A DNA stretch of 37,500 bases from Mesostigma viride (Eukaryota > Streptophyta > Mesostigmatophyceae > Mesostigmatales > Mesostigmataceae). The notes beneath the pieces were generated by a model. It ran no database searches. It saw only the letters and a list, made by a program, of their open reading frames with translations, and had not been told where the DNA came from. Position numbers and translations under genes: made by a program. Every line of letters starts with the position of its first letter. The first letter of the stretch is position 1. The stretch is from the NCBI GenBank assembly GCA_009746045.1, contig RPFO01000333.1, positions 1,578,314 through 1,615,813 of the forward strand. Reading direction: 5' to 3'. Shown here one piece after another: positions 18,834-30,000 of this stretch.

Positions 18834-20856
18834 CCCCTAAATGGTCTGAGATCCTGCCGATAAATTAATCGGCTGGATCTTCACAATTTTGCAAACCAGA
18901 TGCCATCCAACCCACCCATATCCAATGGCTGTCCTTGGGGGCCAAGCATGTCCATGCATGAGTTGCCCTTCGGGTTGGTATATCACAACCTCACATATAT
19001 TCATTGAGAATGATAGATTACGGAGGTGAGATAGGCATGCAACATAAGGAAAAACCCGATAACTGGGAGAATAACCCTGAAGAAATTAATAGTAATCTGA
19101 CACAGACATCCAAGGATCACGCCAGCGGCACAAGGTACAACTAACTATACATCACAAAACTACACGCAGCAACAGCGCTGCCGGCCCACCATGCAGGCCT
19201 GGAAGGAATCTAGACCGCATGGGTCGCGACAAAGTCGGCCCGGGTGCGGCGGAATAACACATCAGCCACGGTGCGAGTGAGGGCGAGTGACAGACGCTGC
19301 CGCCAATACGAGGACCTCACATATATGCAGGGTAGGCCATATATAACTGCCGTCAAAGTCAGGGGGGTCAAGACGCGCGTTTTCATTTTTGGTAGAATGT
19401 GCATTTTGAATTATGTTATAAGACCTAGGCACCTACCACTTCAGGGATGATAAACAATTAGTTGCTGAACAGTTTGAGCCATTGGGGTCATCATTTGGGT
19501 GGGTATACCAGCAGTTACACCCAGTACAGCCCATAGGGGTACCGTTGGTAAAAAGCAACCAAGGGGGTAGGGGTGGGCATACTACCTACTAATATGGCCA
19601 CCAGCCATGCCAAACAATACATTTCCCTTCCACAATGATGGGGAAACATAACTGCATCATCACACTGCCCTTACATGGCACCTATGTGCAGGTGCCACCT
19701 TGTCCATGCTCGTAGGTAACGTGGTACGGATACCCTACGCAAGGCATGCATTCTAGGAGGCAGCCACCAACAAACTAGTGATGTTGAGCCTATTTCAGCC
19801 TGCCCTAGCAAGGATAAACTAGGCCTAAGCTGCTATAGCTTGCCAGGTGATGGCCAGCACACCTGGTGGCACATGCTGTCAATGGGAAGCTTTTACTCAC
19901 CAGTTACGTGCTTGATGATGCCACAGAGACCAGCCAACTGCCTCACACTCATGCAATATGTGTATGGGAAATGTATAACAAACATATATGGAGGTATTCA
20001 AACCCATACAGCCTCTAAAACTTATCACCATCAGCCTGTGGCAGGTCAACTGACTGAGGGAAGCATCTAAGAAGGGTGTTTTAGAAAGGGGCCAGGCCAG
20101 GGTCAAGAAAGAGCATGAATAATGCAAAAAGAATGTGCTACACAAGCTAGAACGTATATATAAACGTCAAACATCGATAGGAAAACGATGCTTAAGCTTT
20201 ACCAGGCATGGATGGCGTTACCTTGGCCCAGGCGGTGGCCGCAAAATGGCGCATTTCGGCACACCAAAGTTGTGCAGCATGGTCGCTGGATTCGGCGATT
20301 TCTGGCCACCCTTGCACGTTTACGACTACTATGTATCATAAAAAGTACAAAGAAACCAATACGTCCTTTGAAATACGCCGTAAAGGTATTGCTGTCAACG
20401 TTTCTATCGTCCGGCCTGATCGCAGTTTTTTCAAGCAAGAACGCTGCCGACACCTATCAAATGGCATTCCCGCGAACCAAAAATTGGCCTGTATGATCTT
20501 TAGGACGTATAAAATCAATATCCTAAGTTTGGCCTGAAAATTCGAACGCAAACGTAAATGCAATGCGTGGGCGCAAGCCGCCATGGCCAGGTCGTCGTTT
20601 TCCGGAATGCACGTTGTACGTGAAAAAGTACCCTGACCCCTTGTACTTTGACCGGCCAGAACACCTCTATAACTTTGTCAAAAGTATGCAAACCCTAGTA
20701 CCATGCTGTGAAGAATTTTATAAACTTTCGATCTTCTCAGCTAAACTTTTCCTAATTCTCGATAGATTTCGCGGCATCTGGTCCCCCGAGAAGGGGCCGA
20801 TGCATCGGCTGGAACTCGATTTTTGGCGGAAAATCGGCAGCAAGACCATTTAGGGG
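18834..20856. mobile_element. piggyBac-like element with TTAA flanks, 2.0 kb
   Basis: The left end is TTAA (18830-18833) followed by CCCCTAAATGGTCT; the right end is the exact inverse complement of that 14-mer followed by TTAA (20857-20860). A second shared block, CTGCCGAT, lies just inside both ends. A TTAA duplication and termini beginning with a run of C are the signature of the piggyBac superfamily. No open frame inside resembles a transposase, so it appears non-autonomous. Positions 19000-19060 share sequence with the centre of the foldback element at 35.8 kb (ATATATTCATTGAGAATGAT, then ACGGAGGT). Confidence 0.6.
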
Positions 20857-20865
20857 TTAAGTGGA

Positions 20866-20925
20866 TGACAATCTACTAAGTGAATGACAATCTATCAATG
20901 ATGACAATCTATCAAGGAGACAACC
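20866..20925 (+). repeat. Short direct repeats GATGACAATCTA
   Basis: GGATGACAATCTACTAA, GAATGACAATCTATCAA and GATGACAATCTATCAA follow one another between the piggyBac-like element and SINE copy 3. Another copy (GGATGACAATCTATTAA) abuts the left end of the piggyBac-like element at 18817-18833. Confidence 0.6.
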
Positions 20926-21066
20926 AGCGCAGGCCAGAAATCGGGAGAATCCGGACCATGGTAGCTCGAGCCTGCCGTTATCTTGTCCGCGTGTTCGAGT
21001 CGTTCAGGATGATGAAGATGAATGGTGATGGAAATGTGTATCCGTGTGCATTGAAATTATGGCTGG
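20910..21066 (+). mobile_element. SINE-like repeat, copy 3
   Basis: Same family as 14190-14384 and very similar to copy 1, including the GTGTTCGAGTCGTTCAGG block at about 20988-21010. Similarity stops near GGCTGGCTA (about 21066), earlier than in the other copies, so it is 3'-truncated or ends at a different site. Confidence 0.5.
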
Positions 21067-21517
21067 CTATCAATCATGTCATAATAAAAAATTGATGAGA
21101 AATCTTCGCCACACACTTTTGTACGGCACGACCCTGGCGCACATTGAGGATTTGTACACCAGGTGCCTTACAAGGTCACTGAGGCCGGATCAATTTGCAC
21201 GACTTATCTGTGTGAGCATGGCCAGCACATAGCTAGCTTGTCTCCGTAGATCCAAGACAACCATGCTGCCGGTGACTGCCAGAAAGAAAACAATCAAGTG
21301 CCTCTGCACTTCTCGCAAGTCTGCAAATAGTTACCCTAAAGGCATCGGCCACCAGCGACGGTAGAATCACGGACTTCCAGCCATTCCACACATCGCTATG
21401 ATCACATATCAGTGAGATAATCGTACGCCAAATTTCTTTGAAAAGACACACCGTACCCGCAAATGACGTCAACTTCAAAAAGCCTTCGAGGGTATGCCTT
21501 GGGGATCTGCCCTCTCC
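21067..21517. other. 3' flank of gene B, nothing recognised
   Basis: No gene or repeat recognised. It probably includes the 3' untranslated region of the minus-strand gene that ends at 21518. Confidence 0.4.
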
Positions 21518-22510
21518 TCACTTCTTGCCCTTGTCACCCGTGCTTGGGAAGGGCAAGACCAGCTCCTTCGTGAACGCCCAGTCCAGCGCGACCGCGGCGA
21601 AGCCGATGGCGAGCGCTCCTGTCGCGATGGAAAACAGGCCCCTCGACAAGAGGTCTCCTTGGCTACCCCCGCCCGCGGCGATGGACTGGATGAGGTCCAC
21701 TTGGCCAAGCGCGCGAGAGACGACAAAGGCGGCCACCGTGCCGCTCTTGAGGTGCTTGTTGCCCTGGTCGCGACGCATAGCGTAACGGTAGCACACGCCA
21801 AAGAGCAGGCACGTCGCGCCCGTGTAGAATTGGCTGAACAACGCCGGCCACACGCCGAGGCCCATGGACAGCACCAGCGGGGTGCTGACGAACGCCCCCG
21901 TCAAACCGGCGAGCGCGCCGGCCTTGGCCGACTCGAGGCGCTCCACCGCGTCATCAACATTGCCATCCGCCCATTTCTCGCCGCTCTTCTCCCGTGCTCG
22001 TTCCAAGTCTGCCGCTGCCTCGGCTTCGGCTTTCTGCGCGCTGGCTAGCGCGGCCGCGGCCGCGCTGAGCCTGCTCTTTGCGACCTGGTCCGCCTCCGAG
22101 GCGAACTCGGCCAGATTGCTGGCGACGATCTTGCGCTCCTCATCCTTAGAATTCACCACAGCCATCTCCGCATCCGCCACCCTCTTGGCGGCGTCCTTAA
22201 CCGCTTGGAGAACAGCCGACGTTTCCTCGTCGTCCATTATAAGCTTTCGGAATTCTGCTTCAACTTCTTCAGAAGATATGGGCCTCCGGGGGTCCTTGAC
22301 GTCATCCGTTGAGCTGCAGGTAACCAACCTGGCTAGCTTCCTAGTGCCATGCCTTCGTACATCCCCGAAACGAATAGCGGGAAGACTCGGCGTCTGATGT
22401 CGAGGGACTGCCGAGTATACCTTAGCCGTTGCATGGGCAAATGCGAAATTGCCGGCACGCAATCCTTTGCGAACTGCAGGGGCATCAATGGTTGAAATGG
22501 CGGCCGACAT
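21518..22510 (-). CDS. Gene B: plastid-targeted membrane protein with coiled-coil domain
   Basis: An intronless frame of 330 codons from ATG at 22510 to TGA at 21518-21520. Residues 1-65 are rich in Ser/Ala/Arg and poor in acid, ending at LVTCSS, which resembles a chloroplast transit peptide cleavage site. Residues 77-185 are Glu/Lys/Ala-rich and predicted helical coiled coil. Residues 187-310 contain three to four hydrophobic segments (AGLTGAFVSTPLVLSMGLGV; CLLFGVCYRYA; VAAFVVSRAL; GALAIGFAAVALDWAF). The motif LFGVCYRYAMRRD followed by HLKSG recalls a conserved but uncharacterised family of oxygenic phototrophs (from memory, moderately sure). Probably a thylakoid or envelope protein; function unknown. 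A short charged C-terminus follows. Confidence 0.85.
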   Translation of the reverse strand: MSAAISTIDAPAVRKGLRAGNFAFAHATAKVYSAVPRHQTPSLPAIRFGDVRRHGTRKLARLVTCSSTDDVKDPRRPISSEEVEAEFRKLIMDDEETSAVLQAVKDAAKRVADAEMAVVNSKDEERKIVASNLAEFASEADQVAKSRLSAAAAALASAQKAEAEAAADLERAREKSGEKWADGNVDDAVERLESAKAGALAGLTGAFVSTPLVLSMGLGVWPALFSQFYTGATCLLFGVCYRYAMRRDQGNKHLKSGTVAAFVVSRALGQVDLIQSIAAGGGSQGDLLSRGLFSIATGALAIGFAAVALDWAFTKELVLPFPSTGDKGKK

Positions 22511-22575
22511 AGCTGAACGTATTGAATTCCTAAAACGTCGACTACCCTAGGTAATCGACGGGCTGCACCCCAGGC

Positions 22576-22581
22576 CACGTG
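22576..22581 (-). promoter_or_regulatory. G-box (CACGTG) upstream of gene B
   Basis: CCACGTGC lies about 66 bases upstream of the gene B start codon. In plants and green algae the G-box is bound by bZIP and bHLH factors and is common in light-regulated promoters, which fits a plastid protein. One hexamer palindrome is weak evidence on its own. Confidence 0.35.
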
Positions 22582-22599
22582 CGGACCTGCCGGCGGAAT

Positions 22600-23713
22600 G
22601 CGAGGATAAAGTGTTTCCACTTTCCACTTTTCTTTCGGTATCCAAGTCCTTCTGACGTGATTGGCGCGCAATAATGCTGTTATTGTGCACCGGGGATTGG
22701 GGAGCGCTGAGTAGTGAGTAGGTAGTGAGTGCAGGCTTGGTGCAGGCCGCAGAAGTTATTAAATATCTGTGTCCATCCGTAAGGTGTGGATTGTCCTACA
22801 GTACAGGCTACAGTACAGTACAGGCTGGGGACTGTATATTGGGGCGGACGGGGCCCCTTAATCCAGCGTCACCCTCATCTGAGTTGAGTTGACCCTGCAT
22901 CTGCGCACCCTTACTGAAGGCCTGTCAGAACGGCCACGTTGGCCCAACCGTACGCTGCACTGTGCAAGCGGCGGCAGTAGGTAGTGACTCACTTGTGTGA
23001 GTGACTCACGTCGACGATGCACGCTGGACTCGACGCTGAAATCCAGAACTCCAGATGAAAGACCAGATGGGCGATGGCTGCGCGCTCGCTGGAAAACGGA
23101 TTGAAAGCGCTGCCATCGCTTCGGCTGCCATTTGGACATGGTGTTTCCCTGTTTTTTGGTGGAAATAATTTCATTAGTATCATGAGTCGTTATGTCCACA
23201 AGCTTGAACGTGGGGGGGCTTCCTTCGGTAATTGCAATGTGGGGAAGACCGGCAAGGAAGATGGCGTACGTTTCATTTGGGAAGTAAGGCATGGAGGGAA
23301 AGATCCCGAGTCTGCTTAAGAAGTGCGAAGAAGGTATACTTAAAGCCGCATATGCAGGTTGCATTTCTCAAATCGCGCGGCTGAAATCAAGCTTCATCAT
23401 CCAGCGTGGTGGGCGGTTACTGGTTCCCCCGGCTGGTGTAAATATATATTGCACGACCGTAGGACCTCCCCAAGTCGTCTCCCACATCTCTATAGCATTT
23501 AACAGTCAGCCTGGGGATTTGGTTGACATGTGGTATATGATTTTAGCCGAGAATTTTGTTGCACGCGCAGTTTGCACCATCTGCGCGCGCAGACTGAAGT
23601 AACTTCCGAAAAGTATCTCCCCCTAGAGAAAGAAAGTGTCTTCCCCGGCGATCTCCTTGCGGAGTTTTCAGCGCTCTTTTCTGTTTATGGCTGACGCGTC
23701 TTCTTCTTCTCAG
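22600..23713. other. Region between genes B and C, start of gene C not resolved
   Basis: No certain coding sequence. An ATG-initiated frame of 103 codons at 23291-23602 has no recognised motif. A GTAAGG at 23284 could be a donor for a leader exon of gene C. A polypyrimidine tract (CTTTTCTG to TTCTTCTTCTCAG) at 23675-23713 precedes the first ING exon. Near 22797-22828 there are CAGTACAG repeats. Confidence 0.35.
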
Positions 23714-26700
23714 ACGTGGACCGAGTCGGTGCGGATCTGAGGCGAATGATGGCATGTGTGAGAGACGTGGACCAGCGGCTATCAGGTGCGCCTTCTCCTC
23801 GTGCGACGCAAGCCTCTAGCACGTGGCATGCACTTGCTCGTGGTTGGCCTACCTTGCGACTGCAGGATTCGTACTTTCGTAGTTTAAGCTGCGAACGTAA
23901 TCATCGTCTTTGATGTTGTTATCGTCATGCTGCCTTGCCATCCCTCTCACCAATTGGTAGAAGGTACCCAACCACCTGGCCAGGAGTGTTTCACCCAACA
24001 ATGCGGATGCGGATTCGTTGGCCCCATGGTGGCTGCCTAGCGGCGCATGATAGTGGCAGGTGTTATTTGCACGTAATAATGGCCACACGCGGCTGTCGGA
24101 TTCCAGGCTGCGGCAGCACCTTCCCCCGCGCCCTGGAGTGTCCGCTAGAGTGTCCACTAGAGTATTCACTTGCACACAACATGGGTAGTGTGCACGCGCA
24201 CAGGGCGCATGTGCACAAGGTGCGGCAATGCAAAGGCAGGGGCGAGAGAGTTGCCAGTAAGGGATTTTGCGCTTTGCAGCACATGTCAGTCCACACGTGC
24301 CCTCTGATGATAGCGTCTTTTTTTAGCTAGCCCAGTGGGCGCCTACTAGCCCACCGTGCGTGTGTGCGCGCCTGCTTGCTGCCACCCACCACACATGCGG
24401 CCCCACCTTCGCACTCCCGCACTCCCACGCTCCCACACTCCCACACTCCCACACTCCCACACTCCCACACTCCCACACTCCCACACTCCCACACTCCCAC
24501 ACTCCCACACTCCCACACTCCCACTCCCACACTCCTACACTCCCACGCCCTGACCAGTCCCCCCCCCCCCCAGACACACACACCACCCCCACACTCATTT
24601 CCCCCTCAATTTTCTTTCCCCTGTCCACTGTGGACCCCAGAGCTGGTCCGTGAGGTGAACGAGGCGACGCAAGAGTGTCTGGAGATGCCCCCCCTGTCCA
24701 GTGAGGGGGGCGTAGGGGGGGCGCCCCCGTCCCCACACGCGCAGCAAGTGAGGGAGGCGCACCGGCGGAGCCTGGAGAACAAGGTGCGGGGCGGACGGCA
24801 GATAATACTAAATGTCCATAATAGATAACAATAGCCTAGAGAACAAGGTGGGTGGCGGTCGTTATGTAAAAATCAATGATAATAGATCATCATAGACTTG
24901 GCGTTTGTTCTGGCATCCATTACTTGGTTCTTGTTCTGCAGTCGGCCACCTGTACCCCCCTTGAGAGTGCGACGGTAATGTGCCGGTAATGTCACCTGTT
25001 CCAAAGTGGGTTTGTGGTTCTTGCCTACACCAGAGTTGACAGGGCACCATGCATGATGTTGGAGAACATGCGCAGCAGCAGGTGCGTTGGCTAGCTAGTC
25101 CACCATCTGTGCAAGGGTGGTCGCTCATCGTTCCCTTCTCTTATGGCTATATAGCAACATGTGTCACCACCATCACCACCACCACCGTGATTGCCTCCTT
25201 TCTGATCTGTTCTCCTCTTCATCCACCTTGCCTCACCCCCCGTCTTCTCCCTCCCTCCCTCCCTCCCTCCCTCCCTCCCTCCTCCCTCCTCCTCCCTCCC
25301 TCCCTCCCTCCCTCCCTCCCTCCCTCCCTCCTCCCTCCCTCCCTCCCTCCCTCCCTCCCTCCCTCCCTCCCTCCTCCCTCCCTCCCTCCCTCCTCCCTCC
25401 CTCCCTCCCTCCCTCCCTCCTCCCTCCCTCCCTCCCTCCCTCCCTCCCTCCCTCCCTCCCTCCCTCCCTCCTCCCTCCCTCCCTCCCTCCCTCCCTCCCT
25501 CCCTCCCTCCCTCCCTCCCTCCCTCCCTCCCTCCCTCCCTCCCTCCCTCCCTCCCTCCCTCCCTCCCTCCCTCCCTCCTCCCTCCCTCCCTCCCTCCCTC
25601 CCTCCCTCCCTCCCTCCCTCCCTCCCTCCCTCCCTCCCCCCTCCCTCCCTCCCTCCCTCCCTCCCTCCCTCCCTCCCTCCCTCCCTCCCTCCCTCCCCTC
25701 CCTCCCTCCCTCCCTCCCTCCTCCCTCCCTCCCTCCCTCCCTCCCTCCCTCCCTCCCTCCCTCCCTCCCTCCCTCCCTCCCTCCCTCCCTCCCTCCCTCC
25801 CTCCCTCCCTCCCTCCCTCCCTCCCTCCCTCCCTCCCTCCTCCCTCCCTCCCTCCCTCCCTCCCTCCCTCCCTCCCTCCCTCCCTCCCTCCTCCCTCCCT
25901 CCCTCCCTCCCTCCCTCCCTCCCTCCCTCCCCCTCCCTCCCTCCCTCCCTCCCTCCCTCCCTCCCTCCCTCCCTCCCTCCCTCCCTCCCTCCCTCCCTCC
26001 CTCCCTCCCTCCCTCCCTCCCTCCCTCCCTCCCTCCCTCCCTCCCTCCCTCCCTCCCTCCCTCCCTCTCCCTCCCTCCCTCCCTCCCTCCCTCCCTCCCT
26101 CCCTCCCTCCCTCCCTCCCTCCCTCCCTCCCTCCCTCCTCCCTCCCTCCCTCCCTCCCTCCCTCCCTCCCTCCCTCCCTCCCTCCCTCCCTCCCTCCCTC
26201 CCTCCCTCCCTCCCTCCCTCCCTCCCTCCCTCCCTCCCTCCCTCCCTCCCTCCCTCCCTCCCTCCCTCCCTCCCTCCCTCCCTCCCTCCCTCCCTCCCTC
26301 CCTCCCTCCGCCTGCTCTCCCCTTGCTACCTGTCCTCCCTTTCCTCCATGCAGCGCCGCAAGGTCGAGGAGAAGCAAGCCATCTGTCGCCAGCTGGCAGA
26401 TGAGAAGATCTCGCTGGCCGCGCAGATGCAGCAGCAGGTGCGCGCACGGGCATGGGTGGCCTCTATAGTACAGTTTAATGTGTGTGTACGTCCGGGTCTG
26501 TGTGCACACGTGGCGGGTGTATGAGTGTGTGGGCGAGTGTGTGTGCCAGTGTGTGTGCATGTCTGTGTGCGCATGTTTGTGCCTATGTGTACGTGAAATC
26601 GTGTAATCCATGTGGGCATCGTCGCTAGTGGCGATGTGGTCACCACCCCCTGGTACCCTGGATAGATGTCTGGAAACCACCAGCAACATTGTAATTTCCC

Positions 26701-27093
26701 ATTCTGCAATCTGGGTCGCACCCTCCTGCCATGCATGGGCATCGACCCCCCCCCACACACACCTCTTTGCCCCTTTCTCCCCCTCCCTTACCAACCCTTT
26801 TCCTCCTGACCTTTGCCCCCTCCTCTCCTCCTCTTTGCCTCCCTCACACGATCCCCTCCACTCCCACCAGGTGGAGAATGCCATCGCCGGCATGAACGGT
26901 GCGCGCCGTGCGTGCCTGGAGGCGGGCATCCCTGAGCTGGCTGCGTCGGTCAACCCGTCCGAGTCCCCCGCACTCATGCCACTGCGATGGGTCCCCGCGC
27001 CCACCATGCCGCCGACGACAGCGCCCACGCCCTTTCTGGCGACCGCAACAGGATATGGCAGCGGCGCGCTGGTGCCCACGCCTGGCTCGTCAG
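23714..27093 (+). CDS. Gene C exons 1-4: ING-like N-terminal helical domain
   Basis: Joined, these exons read [17 protein letters not shown], then [15 protein letters not shown], an exon ending HRRSLENK, then [20 protein letters not shown] and [19 protein letters not shown] proteins carry an N-terminal helix-loop-helix with a first helix rich in (I/L)R.LD and a second with (A/G)DEK followed by QM and VEN; all are present in order. This domain normally dimerises or binds histone acetyltransferase and deacetylase scaffolds. A Gly/Pro-rich loop of about 25 residues lies between the helices. The exon ends with a Pro/Ala/Thr linker. Confidence 0.6.
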
Positions 27094-30000
27094 GTGGGTT
27101 CGGGTCGTGATGCCAGGACCCTGGACCCGTCGCCTTGCGAGGTGTTGTTCGATGCCAACGCGGCACGGGCAGCTGCTTGGGCCGCGCTGTTGGTCCAGTG
27201 TTTTAGTCGACACGGAGCAGGCAGTGAAGCTTTCTTTGTGTTCCGTGGGCTGGCATGTCTCTCAATGGTTCCTTAGCGCACTTCTCACAGGAAGCATGCA
27301 TGTTCTACTGAACTGTGTTTTCCACACCCATGCGTCCCGCGCACATGGTAGCGGGGTGCAGAGGCGGGTGCGTGGGAGTCGCCCTCGCGCCCCGTCAAAG
27401 TCGAGGCGCCGGCGGGCACGCCCATCCTGTCCGCGCCCAGGCAGGCGCGCAGTCGCAAGACCAGGTGGGTCTTGTTGCTGCCCCCAACATATGTAGATAG
27501 ATAGCGTTGGATTCGGATCATGCCTTCATACATAGCCCAAATATTTCATGGTTGCGTTCCTGAATTGGCAATGGTTTCTGTGGTGGGCTAGCTTGGCTAC
27601 TGAGGGAAGAGCAGAGCTGCTTCGAGTCGCTCCTCGTTGACTCGTGCGGGTGCGAGTGCACAGGGAAGGAAGGAAGAGGGTCCGAGCGAAGGAAAGAAGG
27701 GAGAATGGCCATCCACCTTGTGGCGCCCCACACACGTGCCTGAACTGCACCATGGACCCTTCTCTCCCGCGCAGGACGTCGGTCGGCGCGGCGTACCGGT
27801 CGGTCAGCGGTGGGCAGGCCGCCGCCGCCCAAGCGGCCACCTACTTGCAGCCACATGTGGTAGCCACCCCCGCCGGTGCCGGATCCCGTCGCGGTGCGGG
27901 CGCAAGCACCATGGTCGGTGGCGTTGAGGTGGGCGCATCCCCTGCCCAGGTGGCCCTGGGGCCGACCACCCCTGGGCGCGCTGGCGCACTGCCGGGCAAA
28001 GAACCTGTCTCTGCCACCTTACCACCCAGCTTGCGGGCGCCACCGTCCGTCACCCCCTTGCCGCACGTGGCGGTGCTGGGCACGGGCCGCATGGCCAAAG
28101 CGCTGGGCCGTGCGTGGCTTACTGCGGGGTACCACGTCAGCTTCGGGTCGCGTAGGCCGAGCGAGCTGGCGGAGGAGATGCAGAGCTGGCGGTGGGTGCA
28201 TGGCAACAGATGGTGGCGATGTGTTGTGATGGGTGGCAGCAGATTGTGGCGGTTGCACATGATTGTAATGCTGCTGCCGCCACCATGGACGTGTCTGTGT
28301 GGAACCAGGAGCCACGCGCACGCGTGGTGGACGCACAAAATGAGGCAAGAGAGGTTGTGTGGCAAGGCCTTGCATGCCTCCCTGGTGTCGTGGTTGCAAA
28401 CAGCCCTTTCATGGCATTTGGCGTGTGCCCCTCCACTTGGTGGGTCATCATCAAGGCACATGTTGTTGGGCGGTTGGTGGTTGGCACTTGGAGGTCGGTG
28501 GTTGGTGGTAGGGGCTTGAAATTTCGAAACTTTTTCACTGAGGTCGCCTTTGCGCCGTACATGTGGCTAACGTTTCAATCCGACACCCCACACACCGCCG
28601 CCACCCCTTCCACCACCCGTTCCACCCTACCTTCCACCCCTGACTCCTGCGTGCATGCCTGCAGGGGCAGCCAGGTGCGTGTGAGCGGCTACGCTGAGGC
28701 CATCCACGCCGCCAACGTGGTGGTGCTGGCCGTGCCCTTCTCGTACGTGCAGGTGAGCGACAGTTCTTTCTTCGTAAGTGAAAGCATGCATGCATGCATG
28801 GCCGTGTCCTTGTCAGACGTGCACGTGACGGGGAGGGGCTTGCACGGGATGTCGAAAGTGCAGGCGGGTGGCCGGGCGCTCGGGCTACATGCAGGTGGGG
28901 AGTGTACAGGCGTGCGTGCCCGTGCATGTGTATGTGGGGAGCGCCCTCATGGGCATGTGGTCCAGCAGGGAAGGGGCTTGCAGTTGCGAATGTCATGGGC
29001 ATGTGGTCAAGCAGGGGAGGGGCTTGCAGTTGCGAATGCCATGGGCATGTGGTCAAGCAGGGGAGGGGCTTGCAGTTGCGAATCTCATGGGCATGTGGTC
29101 AAGCAGGGAAGGGGCTTGCAGTTGCGAACGTCAGCATTTGTTCGTCCACTATGTCAGACAGAACATTTGCTGTCATATGGCCTACATGGCCGGTGCACTG
29201 CCGTTGTTGCAACGAGCCGCGTCGCCTTGAGGGTTGCTAGCGCACATCGGGGGTTGCGACGGCATGATCGGGGGGTCCTCCGCTTCCCCATCACGCAGGT
29301 GCATGCGCTGCATTGTGGGTGTGTGCCCCTAGCTGTGCGCGATGGGCGGAGAGATCCGCATCGTTCCTCGTGACTTTGCGAATGTTGCCAATCTTCGAAA
29401 AACGGGAGCTTCGCGTATCCCACGATATTGATCCCCGAGAATGATGATGATGATGGATCGATCGGGTGCTGGATGATGATGATGATGATGGATCGATCGG
29501 GTGCTGGATGATGATGATGATGATGGATCGATCGGGTGCTGGATGATGATGATGATGGATCGATCGGGTGCTGGATAATGATGATGATGGATCGATCGGG
29601 TGCTGGATGATGATGATGATGATGGATCGATCGGGTGCTGGATGATGATGATGATGGATCGATCGGGTGCTGGATAATGATGATGATGGATCGATCGGGT
29701 GCGGTGCCGCTGGGGCTAGCCCAGGAAGACGTTTCAAGAGGCTAGTAGCTGCCGTCTGTGGTGAGACATGGGGGGAGATTATCCCGTGGGGGGATGAACA
29801 CTTACGCGGCGAGAATGCCAAGTAGGGGTTGCGGCAGTTAGGAGTGATGTTGCGTGTTGCATGTCCCCCATCTTGGTCTCGTCCTGGCAGCCAGACGGTT
29901 CACGCGTGCAACTCCTGCCCTGCTCCTGCCCGTCCCTGGCAGGGTATCGTGAAGACGTACCGAGCGGAGCTCAAGAGTCGCCTCGTCGTCGACTTGAGCA

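Noticed and set aside
18834-20856. Transposase gene within the piggyBac-like element
   Set aside because: Short frames at 20188-20537 and 20563-20853 show no catalytic-Asp context or other transposase motif.
22333-22671. Second minus-strand frame of 112 codons overlapping gene B start
   Set aside because: It is in another frame over the gene B transit peptide and promoter, with no motif.
23291-23602. 103-codon ATG-initiated frame as first exon of gene C
   Set aside because: It ends in a stop, carries no ING-like sequence, and its end does not supply the phase needed at 23714. Kept only as an unassigned frame.
25049-27166. Long Pro/Ser-rich and Gly/Arg/Glu-rich frames of 400-690 codons
   Set aside because: They are readings of the (CCCT)n array, which has no stops on either strand. 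The array lies between a splice donor and acceptor of gene C.
27100-27360. PHD finger expected after an ING domain
   Set aside because: I read all forward frames between exons 4 and 6 and found no Cys4-His-Cys3 pattern.
29291-29821. Minus-strand His/Ile/Ser/Pro-repeat frame
   Set aside because: It is a reading of the (GAT)n-GGATCGATCGGGTGCTG minisatellite in an intron.
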